Assembly (NCBI GenBank): GCA_017307955.1
Contig: JAFKFV010000015.1
Location: forward strand, 124,001-188,000
From: Allobosea sp.
Lineage (GTDB): Bacteria > Pseudomonadota > Alphaproteobacteria > Rhizobiales > Kaistiaceae
Reading direction: 5' to 3'
Length of the DNA stretch: 64,000 nucleotides
A program made the position numbers and the translations under genes. Under the pieces are notes generated by a model that did not search any database, was not told the DNA's origin, and saw only the letters and a list, made by a program, of their open reading frames with translations. How positions within the stretch are numbered: the first letter of the stretch is position 1; each line of letters begins with the position of its first letter. Shown in pieces: positions 16,520 to 25,434 of this stretch.

Positions 16520-17359
16520 TCAGCCGCCGTCGAACGTCGCCGGGTCGGAGCCGGTGCGGCCCTCCTCGCCCTTGTCGAGGCCGGCGATGCTCGCCATGTC
16601 GTCGTCGGACAGTTCGAAATCGAAAATCTCGAAATTGGAGCGGATGCGGTCGGGCGTCACGGATTTCGGGATCGCGATGATCCCCTGCTGCATGTGCCAC
16701 CGCAAGATGATCTGCGCCGGCGTCTTGCCCTTGCGGTCGGCGATGGCGCCGATCTCCGGATTGTCGAGCACCGCGCCGCTGCCGAGCGGGCTGTAGGCTT
16801 CGAGCTTGATGCCGTGCCGGCGATGGACGTCGCGGACGCCGCGCTGCTGGAATTCGGGATGCAGCTCGAGCTGGTTGACCACGGGCATCATGCCGGTCTC
16901 CGCCTGCAGCCGCTCGATATGCTCGGGCAGGAAGTTCGAGACGCCGATGGCACGGATGCGGCCCTCCTGATGCAGGCGGATGAATGCCTTCCAGGTCTCG
17001 ACATAGCGATCGCGCATCGGCAGCGGCCAATGGATCAGGAAGAGATCGAGATAATCGGTCTTCAGCTTTCCGAGGCTTTCGTCGAAGGCGCGCAGCGTCT
17101 CGTCGAACCCCTGGCGGCTGTTGTCGAGCTTGGTCGTCAGGAAGATGTCGCGGCGGGGAATGCCCGAGCGCTGCAGCGCCTTGCCGACGCCCTCCTCGTT
17201 GCCATAGCCCTCGGCGGTGTCGATCAGCCGATAGCCGGTCGACAGCGCCTCGAGGACGGGCTGCTCGACCTCGTCATTGTCGACCTGCCAGACGCCGAAA
17301 CCGAGCTGCGGCATCGAGACGTCATTGGTGAGTTCGACGGTCGGAACGAGCGATACCAT
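16520..17359 (-). CDS. Aldo/keto reductase
   Basis: A 279-residue NADPH-dependent reductase. The AKR signatures are present: GYRLIDTAEGYGNEEGVG (catalytic Asp and Tyr), the Lys in LTTKLDN, the His in FLIHWPLP, and the cofactor segment IAIPKSVTPDRIRSNFEIFDF. Length and order match 2,5-diketo-gluconate reductase-like AKR5 enzymes. The ATG at 17359 is preceded by GAGG about 10 bases upstream; the longer open frame to 17620 shows no family similarity. It is a single-gene unit whose substrate is unknown. Confidence 0.88.
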   Translation of the reverse strand: MVSLVPTVELTNDVSMPQLGFGVWQVDNDEVEQPVLEALSTGYRLIDTAEGYGNEEGVGKALQRSGIPRRDIFLTTKLDNSRQGFDETLRAFDESLGKLKTDYLDLFLIHWPLPMRDRYVETWKAFIRLHQEGRIRAIGVSNFLPEHIERLQAETGMMPVVNQLELHPEFQQRGVRDVHRRHGIKLEAYSPLGSGAVLDNPEIGAIADRKGKTPAQIILRWHMQQGIIAIPKSVTPDRIRSNFEIFDFELSDDDMASIAGLDKGEEGRTGSDPATFDGG

Positions 17360-17577
17360 GATGAGAAACCTCGTCTGTGGGTAAGGGTCGCCCGGCGCGG
17401 ACACGCGGGCATCGTCACAAGCGAAACCGGATTCCGGGCGCCCTGTTCCGTCGCCGCGACCGGCAGCGCGGCCACAGCCGGAGCCGCGGCGATGAACCTT
17501 CAACCCCGCGCGGCGCCCCCGGTCTCCGTCCGCCACCGTACCGAGGGCGTCGCAATGCGCGGCGCGCCGCCCCTTCA

Positions 17578-17603
17578 GGAACCGGCGAGCCGCCTGGCCT
17601 GTT
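17578..17603 (+). promoter_or_regulatory. Possible EcfG (general stress) promoter for the DUF2934 gene
   Basis: GGAAC (17578-17582), 17 bases, then TGTT (17600-17603) resembles the alphaproteobacterial EcfG promoter GGAAC-N16/18-CGTT, with one mismatch in the -10. DUF2934 genes are often stress-induced. Confidence 0.3.
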
Positions 17604-17651
17604 GTTTCCCTTGCCGACACCTCCTCGGCGTCAGCGGATGAGGAGGGTCCG

Positions 17652-17843
17652 ATGCAGGAATTCGATGACCGGGAGATCGCCGCCGAAGCCTATGGGCTCT
17701 GGCAGGCGGAAGGATCGCCGCTCTGGGGCCATCCGGTCGACCACTGGCTGCGCGCCATCGACAATCTCCGCCGTCGCGCCGCGGCGGGCGAAGGCGATCC
17801 GAACGGCCTCGACGCGCCGGACGAGCCGTCTCCCATGGCCTGA
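17652..17843 (+). CDS. DUF2934 small protein
   Basis: A 63-residue protein with IAAEAYGLWQAEGSPLWGHPVDHWLRAI, the DUF2934 pattern (AYxLWxxxG...DHWLRA). The function of the family is unknown. GAGGAGGG ends 4-5 bases before the ATG, a strong ribosome site that supports this short gene as real. It lies alone between the reductase gene and the Crp/Fnr gene, possibly under a general-stress promoter. Confidence 0.8.
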   Translation: MQEFDDREIAAEAYGLWQAEGSPLWGHPVDHWLRAIDNLRRRAAAGEGDPNGLDAPDEPSPMA

Positions 17844-17907
17844 CCGGGAACATCTGCGCACCGCATTGGTTCAGGCTGAATGGCCGGCCGCTTTCGCGGG
17901 GCGTAGC

Positions 17908-17923
17908 CGTGTCGCGCGACACG
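17908..17923. promoter_or_regulatory. Perfect 16-bp palindrome upstream of the Crp/Fnr gene
   Basis: CGTGTCGCGCGACACG is a perfect palindrome 35 bp before the ATG at 17959, well placed for autoregulation. It does not resemble TTGAT-N4-ATCAA (FNR) or TGTGA-N6-TCACA (CRP). Confidence 0.45.
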
Positions 17924-17958
17924 TCGCGGAGCGGCCGAGACGGAGCGAAGACACGAGC

Positions 17959-18672
17959 ATGCCGCAAAGCGAAGCGCCCTACCGAAACCGCCTCCTCGCC
18001 AAGCTCGGCGAAGACGACCGTGCGCGCCTCGCCTCCGAGTTCGAAGCCGTCGACATGCCCAAGGGCTTCCCGATCGCCGAGCCCGGCGCGCCGATCACGC
18101 ATCTCTACTTCTTCGAAAGCGGCATCGGCTCGGTGGTCGCCCGCTCGCCGGAGGGCTTCAAGGCAGAGGTCGGCCTGGTCGGCCGCGAAGGCTATCTGCC
18201 GGCCGCCGGGCTGCTGGAGCCTGGCAGCACGGTGCATGAGGTCGTCATGCAGGTCAGCGGCGGCGGATATCGCATCGCCGCCGAGGCCCTGGCCGCGATC
18301 CTCGCCGAGACACCCTCGATCCGCACGCTGCTGGTCCGCTTTCAGCAATATCTCGGCACGCAGACCGCCTATACCGCGCTCTCCAACGCGGTCCATCATG
18401 TCGAGGAGCGGCTCGCGCGCTGGCTCCTGATGTGCCACGACCGGATGGACGGCGACGAGCTGGCGCTGACGCATGAATATCTCTCGATCCTGCTCGCCGT
18501 ACGCCGGCCGAGCGTCACCACGGCGCTGCATGTGCTGGAGGGCGACCGGCTCATCCGCGCCACCCGCGGCCTGATCACCATCCGCGATCGCGAGGGCCTC
18601 GAGCGCTTCGCCTCCGACGCCTATGGCGTCCCGGAAGCCGAATATGGTCGGCTGATCGGCCCGCTGCGCTGA
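17959..18672 (+). CDS. Crp/Fnr-family transcriptional regulator
   Basis: A 237-residue regulator. Residues ~20-130 form a cyclic-nucleotide-binding-like beta-barrel (FPIAEPGAPITHLYFFESGIGSVVA), followed by the long dimerisation helix and a C-terminal winged helix whose recognition helix is in LAVRRPSVTTALHVLEGDRLI. It lacks the Cys cluster of FNR, so it does not sense oxygen through an Fe-S centre. The ATG at 17959 is favoured by homology of MPQSEAPYRNRLLAKL to family N-termini. An HWE kinase gene follows in the same direction after 143 bp. Confidence 0.83.
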   Translation: MPQSEAPYRNRLLAKLGEDDRARLASEFEAVDMPKGFPIAEPGAPITHLYFFESGIGSVVARSPEGFKAEVGLVGREGYLPAAGLLEPGSTVHEVVMQVSGGGYRIAAEALAAILAETPSIRTLLVRFQQYLGTQTAYTALSNAVHHVEERLARWLLMCHDRMDGDELALTHEYLSILLAVRRPSVTTALHVLEGDRLIRATRGLITIRDREGLERFASDAYGVPEAEYGRLIGPLR

Positions 18673-18732
18673 ACGGCGGGGAACCGGCACGATCCGCGGC
18701 GAGGCGCGCGCCAATCGGCCAGGCCCTCGCTT

Positions 18733-18748
18733 GGTACGATACTGTACC
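18733..18748. promoter_or_regulatory. Inverted repeat GGTAC-N6-GTACC before the HWE kinase gene
   Basis: A perfect 5-bp dyad with a 6-bp spacer lies 68 bp upstream of the kinase start and 61 bp after the Crp/Fnr stop. It is a candidate operator for either gene. Confidence 0.35.
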
Positions 18749-18815
18749 GACCGAGCGGCCGCGTTGTTGCAGCGCGGCCGCCTCGCTAGTCTCCGGCCTC
18801 TCGACAGGGCTGAGC

Positions 18816-19799
18816 ATGAATACCGAAGACATTTATCGTCTGCTGCGCAACAGCCACGTCCAGGCGCAAGGGATCGTCGACACCCTCGCCGACCCGATGC
18901 TCGTCCTCGACGAGTCGCTGCGCGTCCAGGGCGCGAGCCGTGCCTTTCTCGATCTCTTCCATGTCGACCGCGACCAGATCATCGGGCGGACGATCGCCGA
19001 GCTCGGCGACGGCGAATGGGACATTCCCGAGCTCGGCCTCCTCTTGCGCCAGGTCATCCCGAAAAGCGCAGCGGTCATCGATTTCGAGGTCGAGCACAAG
19101 TTCCGCGATCTCGGCCGCCGCGTGATGCGGCTGACGGCACGCAAGCTGCACCACGCCGACGGACGCAGCCATTCCATGCTGCTCGTCGTCGTCGATGCGA
19201 CCGAGCGCGTGCGCGAGGAGACAGCCAAGGATCTGCTGCTCGGCGAGATGCATCACCGAATGAAGAACCTCTTCGCCGTGACGAAGGCGCTCGCCCGCCA
19301 GATCCCGACCGAAGGACTTTCGGCGGAGGAATTCCGCGACGCCTTTCTCGGCCGCTTCGGCGCCCTCGCCGAAGCCGAGCAGGTCGCCTTCGCGCAGAAG
19401 GAGGGGGCCGGGCTCGCAACACTGGCCGAGCGCATCCTGGCGCCCTATGGCCGCGAGGCAGGCACGGTGTCGATCGAGCCGGGGCCCGCCGTCGATCTCC
19501 CGGCCAAGACGATCTCGACCCTTGGGCTGGTCCTGCACGAACTCGCCACCAACGCCGCCAAGCACGGCGCCCTGTCCGTGCCGGACGGCCAAGTCCATGT
19601 GCGCTGGCATCTCGCCGGGGCGAAGGACGAACTCGTGATCGACTGGGTGGAAACGAACGGCCCGCCGGTGACCCCGCCGAGCGGCGGCGGCTACGGCACC
19701 CGCCTCATCGAACACGCGATCGCCTACAGCCTCAACGGCCGCCTCGACCGCACCTACGCCCCGGAAGGCCTCAAGGCACGGATCGCGATTCCGGTTTAG
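18816..19799 (+). CDS. PAS-HWE histidine kinase
   Basis: A 327-residue soluble sensor kinase. Residues ~20-120 are a PAS domain (LADPMLVLDESLRVQGASRAFLDLF ... ATERVRE). The phosphoacceptor region is LLGEMHHRMKN with His146/His147, followed by the N-box LVLHELATNAAKHGAL and the W-x-E of WVETNGPP, which places it in the HWE/HisKA_2 group common in Hyphomicrobiales. No transmembrane segment is visible, so it senses a cytoplasmic cue. A cognate response regulator is not adjacent. Such kinases often feed general stress (PhyR) or light responses. Confidence 0.87.
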   Translation: MNTEDIYRLLRNSHVQAQGIVDTLADPMLVLDESLRVQGASRAFLDLFHVDRDQIIGRTIAELGDGEWDIPELGLLLRQVIPKSAAVIDFEVEHKFRDLGRRVMRLTARKLHHADGRSHSMLLVVVDATERVREETAKDLLLGEMHHRMKNLFAVTKALARQIPTEGLSAEEFRDAFLGRFGALAEAEQVAFAQKEGAGLATLAERILAPYGREAGTVSIEPGPAVDLPAKTISTLGLVLHELATNAAKHGALSVPDGQVHVRWHLAGAKDELVIDWVETNGPPVTPPSGGGYGTRLIEHAIAYSLNGRLDRTYAPEGLKARIAIPV

Positions 19800-19934
19800 G
19801 GCGCGCGCGAAGCCGGCCCGAAGGCCGCGACTACCCTCGATCGCCCATCAAAAATGGCATGACCATTCCCAGGCGGAACGATCGACGTCGCCACGACTGG
19901 CGGCCGGCGTTGCGACTGATTTGTTTGGTGGCTG

Positions 19935-19991
<57 letters not shown>

Positions 19992-20015
19992 GACTTCGTT
20001 TTCCGCGATTTTCGG

Positions 20016-20132
20016 TTGCTGACCTGAGCTTACCAACTATCTGAAAATACAGCATTTCCCTTCTACCTTGCATGGCAGTGATTTCCAAGGCCTACTGTCA
20101 TTTGCTGACTCGGTGCTGACCCATTGCTGACC
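20016..20132 (+). repeat. YTGCTGACC direct repeats, left end of island
   Basis: TTGCTGACC at 20016, TTGCTGACT at 20102, GTGCTGACC at 20113 and TTGCTGACC at 20124; the last three are spaced exactly 11 bp. The same motif occurs near the right end. They are candidate integrase arm-type or excisionase binding sites. Confidence 0.6.
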
Positions 20133-20163
20133 TGGGCGGCCAGTCGGGCAGCAAGGAAAGGCC

Positions 20164-21435
20164 ATGCCGAGGCTCAAAAAGAAGATCACCATCCGCGCTC
20201 TGGCTGCTCTCGCGCCTGACCCGAAGGAGGACACCTGGCTCTGGGATGACGAGCTCGCGCGCTTTGCATTCCGCCTCAAACCATCCGGTGCGGGAGCCTT
20301 TGTCGTTGTCTATCGGAACCGGCAACGCAAGCAGCGTCAGGTGCTGGTCGGCCGGTATGGCGTGGTGACGCCAGAGCAGGCGAGATCCGCCGCTCGCGCC
20401 ATGCTGGCTGAGGTGGACGCGGGACGAGATCCGGCGGAGGCCCGCGCAGAAGACCGCGAGGCGATCGATGTCGAGGAGCTCTGCCGCCAGTACCTCGCGG
20501 CCGCCCATGCAGGCCTCGTGAAGACGCGCTTCGGCAAACCGAAAAAGGCTTCGACGATCGCGATCGACGAGGGCCGCGTCGCCCGCCATATCGTTCCCTT
20601 GATCGGACGGAAGCTCGCTCGGGATCTCCGGCGCGCCGACGTGCAGCGCATGGCCGACGCCATCACTCAGGGGAAGACGGCAGCGCAGGTGAAGACAAAA
20701 GCGCGCGGCGTTGCGCGCGTCACAGGCGGTGCCGGGACCGCAGCGCGCGTCGTCGAACTCCTCGGTGGTATATGGTCGTGGGCCGAGAAGCGCGCCCTTG
20801 TCCAAGGGCCTTCTCCGGTGACCGGCGTGGAGAAGTCGAAGGGCGACGCCAAGGATCGCCTCCTCTCCGCCGAGGAACTGGGCGCTCTGGGGCGGGTCAT
20901 GCGTGAACAGGAGCGCGAACGACCGCTCGCCGTCGCGGCCCTGCGTCTGATCGCGCTGACCGGCCTCCGACGAGAGCAGGCCTGCGGGCTGGTCTGGGAC
21001 GAGATCGACTTCGCCTCGAGCTGCATCCGGCTCGACGACTCGAAGACGGGCCGCTCGGTACGACCGATCGGCAAGCTGGCCCTCGACCTCCTCGCCGGCC
21101 TGCCCCGGCTTAATCAGTTCGTCTTTCCAGGACGCTCCGACACAAGGTCCGCCGACCTCAAGAAGCCCATCGCGGCGATGTTTGACGCTGCCGGCCTTGA
21201 CGATGCGCGGTCGCACGATCTGCGCCGGACCTTCGCCTCCGCCGCCGCCGAACTCGGATATGGCGACGCGACGATCGGCGAGATGCTCGGCCACGCCAAG
21301 CGCGGCGTCACGGAAAAGCACTATGTGCGCCGCCCTGACAGCGCCATGGTTGAGGCGGTAACGCGCGTTTCAAACCGCCTCGCGGAAAGGCTGGAAAAAG
21401 CCGAGAGCACCTCGCACTATTCCAGCAAAGGCTGA
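20164..21435 (+). CDS. int: Tyrosine-type site-specific integrase
   Basis: A 423-residue phage/P4-type recombinase. The N-terminal arm-binding domain is MPRLKKKITIRALAAL...LARFAFRLKPSG; a core-binding domain follows around residues 100-220. The catalytic set is Arg269 (TGLRREQ), His351 and Arg354 (SHDLRR), His377 (LGHAKRG) and Tyr387 (KHYVRR), all intact. The ATG follows AAGGAAAGG. It lies 172 bp inside attL at the tRNA fragment, the normal position for an enzyme that integrates into a tRNA 3' end. It should be active. Confidence 0.93.
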   Translation: MPRLKKKITIRALAALAPDPKEDTWLWDDELARFAFRLKPSGAGAFVVVYRNRQRKQRQVLVGRYGVVTPEQARSAARAMLAEVDAGRDPAEARAEDREAIDVEELCRQYLAAAHAGLVKTRFGKPKKASTIAIDEGRVARHIVPLIGRKLARDLRRADVQRMADAITQGKTAAQVKTKARGVARVTGGAGTAARVVELLGGIWSWAEKRALVQGPSPVTGVEKSKGDAKDRLLSAEELGALGRVMREQERERPLAVAALRLIALTGLRREQACGLVWDEIDFASSCIRLDDSKTGRSVRPIGKLALDLLAGLPRLNQFVFPGRSDTRSADLKKPIAAMFDAAGLDDARSHDLRRTFASAAAELGYGDATIGEMLGHAKRGVTEKHYVRRPDSAMVEAVTRVSNRLAERLEKAESTSHYSSKG

Positions 21436-21438
21436 GCG

Positions 21439-21867
21439 ATGGCAAACGTCGACTACTCGTTGGTCCTAAACCTCGTCGGCGCCGGACATATTGGCCTCAC
21501 CGAAGAAGATGACGTCCGCGATTTCTTGATCGAGGCTCTCTGCTCCGGACAATTGGACGGTAGCGACCTTAATGTCATCGCGAACATGCTGGACCCAAAA
21601 GGCCAGACAATGTTTCGTTTGGCGGTCGTGCGACGCAAAGGCAATCGCAGTCAAGCCGACGACGCTTGGTATGAGCGCCTTGAAGCCTTCTGGGAAATCT
21701 ATGAAGAGGAAAAATGGGACAGCAAAGAAGCTGTTCAACGAGCACAGCTCTCCAAGCGTGACGGCGGTATCGGCGTGAGTGAGAGCACGGCGAGGAGCTA
21801 CCTCAAGGTGATTGATGAGCACTACAAGCACCAGGGAGAGCCCGAGGAACCACCCACGGCCAAATAG
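21439..21867 (+). CDS. Hypothetical island protein (142 aa)
   Basis: The start lies 3 bp after the integrase stop, so it is probably co-transcribed with it. The acidic protein has no signal peptide or membrane segment. The N-terminal half (GAGHIGLTEEDDVRDFLIEALCSGQL) looks helical, and the C-terminal SESTARSYLKVIDEHYKH could be a recognition helix of a DNA-binding domain. I do not recognise the family. Its position suggests a role in control of integration or excision, which is inference only. Confidence 0.6.
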   Translation: MANVDYSLVLNLVGAGHIGLTEEDDVRDFLIEALCSGQLDGSDLNVIANMLDPKGQTMFRLAVVRRKGNRSQADDAWYERLEAFWEIYEEEKWDSKEAVQRAQLSKRDGGIGVSESTARSYLKVIDEHYKHQGEPEEPPTAK

Positions 21868-21946
21868 GCCTATTTGGCCGTTTGCGAGTGTCAGTTCTCG
21901 CGCTTACTGAGGGTGTCACGCCTGTTCCAACCATGGGTGACACACC

Positions 21947-22192
21947 ATGAACAATCCATCGAATTACCTCCGGCGAAAGCAAGCTGCTGAATATCTGAAG
22001 GGACGCTACGGCGTCGGTAGCGTCGGCACATTGGCCAAGCTCGCCAGCATCGGCGGAGGCCCGATCTACATCAAACTCGGCGGCGCCGTGGTCTATGACC
22101 CCGCCGACCTCGACGCTTGGGCGCGCTCCCGCATGACCCGGCACAGCGCAAGTAGCGTGCTGGCCGCAGCAATCTGCACCAGATCCTCATGA
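21947..22192 (+). CDS. AlpA/excisionase-type helix-turn-helix protein
   Basis: An 81-residue protein with YLRRKQAAEYLKGRYGVGSVGTLAKLASIGGGPIYIKLGGAVVYDPADLDAWARSR, here cited as residues ~7-62. This is the MerR-like winged helix of AlpA and Xis proteins. Such proteins direct excision or activate the integrase. The start ATG 21947 follows a short gap after the 142-aa gene, and the stop overlaps the next start as ATGA. It is the likely recombination directionality factor. Confidence 0.8.
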   Translation: MNNPSNYLRRKQAAEYLKGRYGVGSVGTLAKLASIGGGPIYIKLGGAVVYDPADLDAWARSRMTRHSASSVLAAAICTRSS

Positions 22193-22563
22193 CGCTCCAG
22201 AAATCCACCGTCATGGCGGATGCCTACGCGCGATCCTTCGAGGCCGAAATGACCAACATTCTCGAAGCGCTCTCGGCGCACATCGAAGAACTCTATGATG
22301 AGCTGGCTCACGATCAAGTGGCCCTGCCGGGTCACCGATCTGAAATCGACAAGGAGTTGTTCGACGTCCTCAAATATGCCTCCGACTTCCCTGCACGAAC
22401 GCTCGCCGAACTCCGGACGAAGGCCAGGGCAGCCGAGGTCGCGATGAGGGCAGACCCCGTCGGCGAAGGTGGTCCCGGATTCTTGCTCGTGGCTCGTTCA
22501 ATCGTGCGTGACCTCTGGGCTATCAGGACGACGGAATCCAACGCTCAAGACGAGGCCGCATGA
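22189..22563 (+). CDS. Hypothetical island protein (124 aa)
   Basis: The ATG overlaps the AlpA-type stop (ATGA), so it is translationally coupled. The protein is mostly helical and acidic (NILEALSAHIEELYDELAHDQV; RTLAELRTKARAAEVAMRADP), without membrane segments or a recognised domain. Small helical proteins of this kind are common between excisionase and primase genes in rhizobial islands, but no function can be given. Confidence 0.6.
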   Translation: MTLQKSTVMADAYARSFEAEMTNILEALSAHIEELYDELAHDQVALPGHRSEIDKELFDVLKYASDFPARTLAELRTKARAAEVAMRADPVGEGGPGFLLVARSIVRDLWAIRTTESNAQDEAA

Positions 22564-22815
22564 CGATGTGCCGACGTCCATCAGTCTGCGAGCGGTACAC
22601 GTCTCGTCGCGTACGCGAAATCGGCCCAGTGCATTGCGCTAGGCACTGGCTCTTGTCGCCCAAGCGCCATGCGGTCGCCGGAAAGAGAGAGCCGTCGTCG
22701 CATGCAGATCGGCCACGCAGGGCCTGACGGGCACCTGGCTGCTAGATAGGACTTAACCTCATACGGCCGATGCCTCCGCTCTGGCGATCGGGAATCGTGT
22801 CGTGGTCGACAACTC

Positions 22816-23712
22816 ATGGGTGATGTGTTGAGAATCGGGCTAGACGCTCGCGCCGCGGCGCGGGCGCTCGGTGGCGAAGTAGCGCGCGGGGATCGTCTGC
22901 TCGTCCCCGGGCCCGGCCATTCCCGCTACGACCGATCACTGTCGGTTCTGATATCGGATTCTGCTCCGGATGGCTTCGTCGTCTTCTCGCATGCGGGTGA
23001 CGATCCGATGGTCTGCAAAGACTATGTTCGGAAACGGCTTGGCCTTCGCTCAATCGAAGTCACGCAGGATTACGTGCGCCTCGATTCGACTGACGACGTC
23101 CGACGCACCGAGCAGGCATCCGAGATCTGGATGGCAGCGGTCGAGCCTGCTGGCACGGCCGTCGAAGCATACCTCATATCCCGAGGGATCCGGCTATCCG
23201 CAACGCTTCGTTGGCATCCACACTGCCCGTTCGCCGGCAAACGAACTGGCGCTATGGTCGCGCTCGTCACGGACATTTCGAGCAACTACCCGCGAGCGAT
23301 TCACCGAACGGCGCTTTCACCAGAGGGCCGAAAGATCGTAGTCGCCGGCCACGACCGACTGAGTCTGGGACCGATAGCCGGCGGGGCAGTGAAACTCTCC
23401 TCCGACATGGACGTGACAGTCGCGCTCGGTATCGGCGAAGGGATCGAGACGACTCTGTCTCTGCGGCGCCTTCCGCCCTTTGGGACACTGCCGGTCTGGT
23501 CGCTGCTTGCCGCCAACGGCATCCGGAGCTTCCCGGTTCTCGCAGGCGTCGAGGGCCTCTTCATCGCTGTTGATCAGGACGACGCCGGCCGAAGCGCTGC
23601 GACGAGTTGCGGCGAACGATGGAACCGTGCTGGGGCAGAGGTGACGCTGGTCGAACCTATGCGAGCCGACGACAACGACATCAATGATGTGGTGAGAAGC
23701 CATGCTGCGTGA
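22816..23712 (+). CDS. Toprim-domain (primase-like) protein
   Basis: A 298-residue protein. The N-terminal part (VARGDRLLVPGPGHSRYDRSLSV) matches the DUF7146-type region, and the C-terminal Toprim has the Glu in IGEGIETTLSL and the Asp pair in FIAVDQDDAGRSAA. It resembles the primase-like proteins of phage satellites and islands, and would make primers or process DNA ends for element replication. It overlaps the AAA ATPase gene by 11 bp. A GTG at 22825 is an alternative start. The preceding 252 bp show no gene. Confidence 0.78.
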   Translation: MGDVLRIGLDARAAARALGGEVARGDRLLVPGPGHSRYDRSLSVLISDSAPDGFVVFSHAGDDPMVCKDYVRKRLGLRSIEVTQDYVRLDSTDDVRRTEQASEIWMAAVEPAGTAVEAYLISRGIRLSATLRWHPHCPFAGKRTGAMVALVTDISSNYPRAIHRTALSPEGRKIVVAGHDRLSLGPIAGGAVKLSSDMDVTVALGIGEGIETTLSLRRLPPFGTLPVWSLLAANGIRSFPVLAGVEGLFIAVDQDDAGRSAATSCGERWNRAGAEVTLVEPMRADDNDINDVVRSHAA

Positions 23713-24955
23713 GGGCGTTGACTTCCAGGCACGGCCATTCGAGGCCGATAACCGGAGCGCGATCCATGGATCTGTCGTCGATCGGCTGACGGAGCCGCCG
23801 AGAGCGATACGCGCAACGCCCTTTGTTTGGCGTGATCCCTCGTCGATTCCACCGCGAGAATGGCTCTACGGGCGCCACTATGCGCGCAAGTTCATCTCAA
23901 CAACCTTGGCCCCGGGAGGCCTTGGCAAGTCGTCTCTGGTGCTGGTCGAGGCCTTGGCGATGATAACGGGCCGACCGCTGCTGGGGGTTCCCTCCGCCGG
24001 TTCAGCTCGGGTCTGGATCTGGAATGGCGAAGACCCCAGAGATGAGATTGAGCGTCGCATTGCAGCAAGTTGCCTCCACTACGGCATTCAGCCTCACGAG
24101 ATAGCCGATCGCCTGTTCATCGATAGTGGTCGCGAAACCGAGATCATCGTCGCTCACCAGGCGAGAGACCGGACCGCGGTGGCGCAGCCAGTCGTTGAAG
24201 CATTGCTGGCAACGATCCGCGAGAATGGCATCGACTGTGTGTTCATCGATCCCTTTGTGAGTTCGCACGAGGTGTCGGAGAACGACAACAACGCGATCAA
24301 TCGCGTGGCCAAGACCTGGGCTCGGATCGCCGACCAGACGAATTGCGCAGTGGAACTCGTGCACCACACGCGGAAGATCGCGTCGGGCGAGACAATCACA
24401 ATCGCCGATGGGCGTGGCGCGGTCGCTCTGATCGATGCGAGCCGGTCCGCCCGCGTCCTGAATCCGATGTCCGAGCAGGAGGCCGCGAATCTCGGCGTCG
24501 AGAACCGCCGCCTGCACTTCCGCGTGGACAACGGCAAGGCCAGCATGTCGGCGCCGCCTCCAACGAACAAGGCATCCTGGTTCAAGATGGCCTCGATCGA
24601 CCTCCGGAACGGACCTTCGGGCGCGGGTGACAGCGTAGGCGTCGTGGCGAACTGGACACCGCCCGACCTGCTTGAAGAGTTCACGCTGGGTGACCTGGAC
24701 AAGGTCCAATGCGCTATCCACGGAGAGAACTGCCGAGACGATAGCCAAGCCAACGAGTGGGTAGGCAAGTTGATTGCCGAAGTCCTCAATATCGATCTCG
24801 AGAAACCTGCCGGCAAGGCCAAGGTCAAGGCGCTTCAGCGTTTCTGGATTGCGTCGAAAGCGCTCGCAGTCGTGGAAAGGAAAGATCGGAAGGGGAACGA
24901 CCGCAAATACATTGAGGTTGGTGAATGGGCGCGCGAAAAGTCGCCCACACCTTGA
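23702..24955 (+). CDS. AAA_25 ATPase (RepA/DnaB-like helicase)
   Basis: A 417-residue RecA-fold ATPase. Walker A is TLAPGGLGKSSLVLVEAL (residues ~68-85), followed by ARVWIWNGEDPRDEIERR and Walker B CVFIDPFVSSHEVSENDNN, as in hexameric RepA helicases of plasmids and islands. The C-terminal ~100 residues look like a winged helix (VGKLIAEVLNIDLEKPAGKAKVKALQRFW). It is coupled to the Toprim gene, and together they form a replication module. No origin was recognised nearby. Confidence 0.8.
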   Translation: MLREGVDFQARPFEADNRSAIHGSVVDRLTEPPRAIRATPFVWRDPSSIPPREWLYGRHYARKFISTTLAPGGLGKSSLVLVEALAMITGRPLLGVPSAGSARVWIWNGEDPRDEIERRIAASCLHYGIQPHEIADRLFIDSGRETEIIVAHQARDRTAVAQPVVEALLATIRENGIDCVFIDPFVSSHEVSENDNNAINRVAKTWARIADQTNCAVELVHHTRKIASGETITIADGRGAVALIDASRSARVLNPMSEQEAANLGVENRRLHFRVDNGKASMSAPPPTNKASWFKMASIDLRNGPSGAGDSVGVVANWTPPDLLEEFTLGDLDKVQCAIHGENCRDDSQANEWVGKLIAEVLNIDLEKPAGKAKVKALQRFWIASKALAVVERKDRKGNDRKYIEVGEWAREKSPTP

Positions 24956-25434
24956 GAAGGTCAGGTGGGGAACGGGTGAGGAAGCGAGGACTTCGGTCCC
25001 TCGGCCTTCATCCCCACCCCCTCCCTAGAGGGGTGTGGGGTGAGGTGGGAGAAGCATGAAGCCCCTGGGCAAGGCGAACACCAGCACCGGAGGCGATTGC
25101 ACACAAGCGGTAAAAATTGCGATCGAAGCGCGGCGAAGAAGTCCAGGTCGCCGGTCGACAATCAGGCGGTCCCTGAACCCAACCGCACCCGACGCCGATC
25201 TGTCGCCAGACGAACCATCATCATCGCCGCAGTTCGCCCCGTCCATGGGGTTCGATCGGCCCATCCGGAAAACTCACGGTAACCGATCAGCGCGACCAGT
25301 CATCGCGTAAGCCCGACAATTCAGGGATTGAGGATGCCGTGCGCTCACGGAGACGCAAAGGATCGTACAACGCCGACGCTCCCTAGGGTTCGATGAGCGT
25401 GCTGACAAATGCTGACATTCCAACGGGGTGAATC
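24956..25434. other. Intergenic region with a GC-rich inverted repeat
   Basis: About 480 bp between the AAA ATPase gene and the HGGxSTGP gene. CCCCACCCCCTC (25012-25023) pairs with GAGGGGTGTGGGG (25028-25040), one bulge, no T-run. It also contains the doubtful 84-codon frame at 25056. This could hold an origin, but no iterons were seen. Confidence 0.4.
25056..25310 (+). CDS. Doubtful small ORF (84 aa)
   Basis: The ATG follows GGGAGAAGC closely, a fair ribosome site. The product is basic and low-complexity (RSLNPTAPDADLSPDEPSSS) with no recognised domain. It may be a small island gene or chance. Confidence 0.3.
   Translation: MKPLGKANTSTGGDCTQAVKIAIEARRRSPGRRSTIRRSLNPTAPDADLSPDEPSSSPQFAPSMGFDRPIRKTHGNRSARPVIA

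Noticed and set aside
22564..22815. A gene or terminator in the gap before the Toprim gene
   Set aside because: Only a CCAGTGC/GCACTGG hairpin without a T-run and no coherent frame were found.
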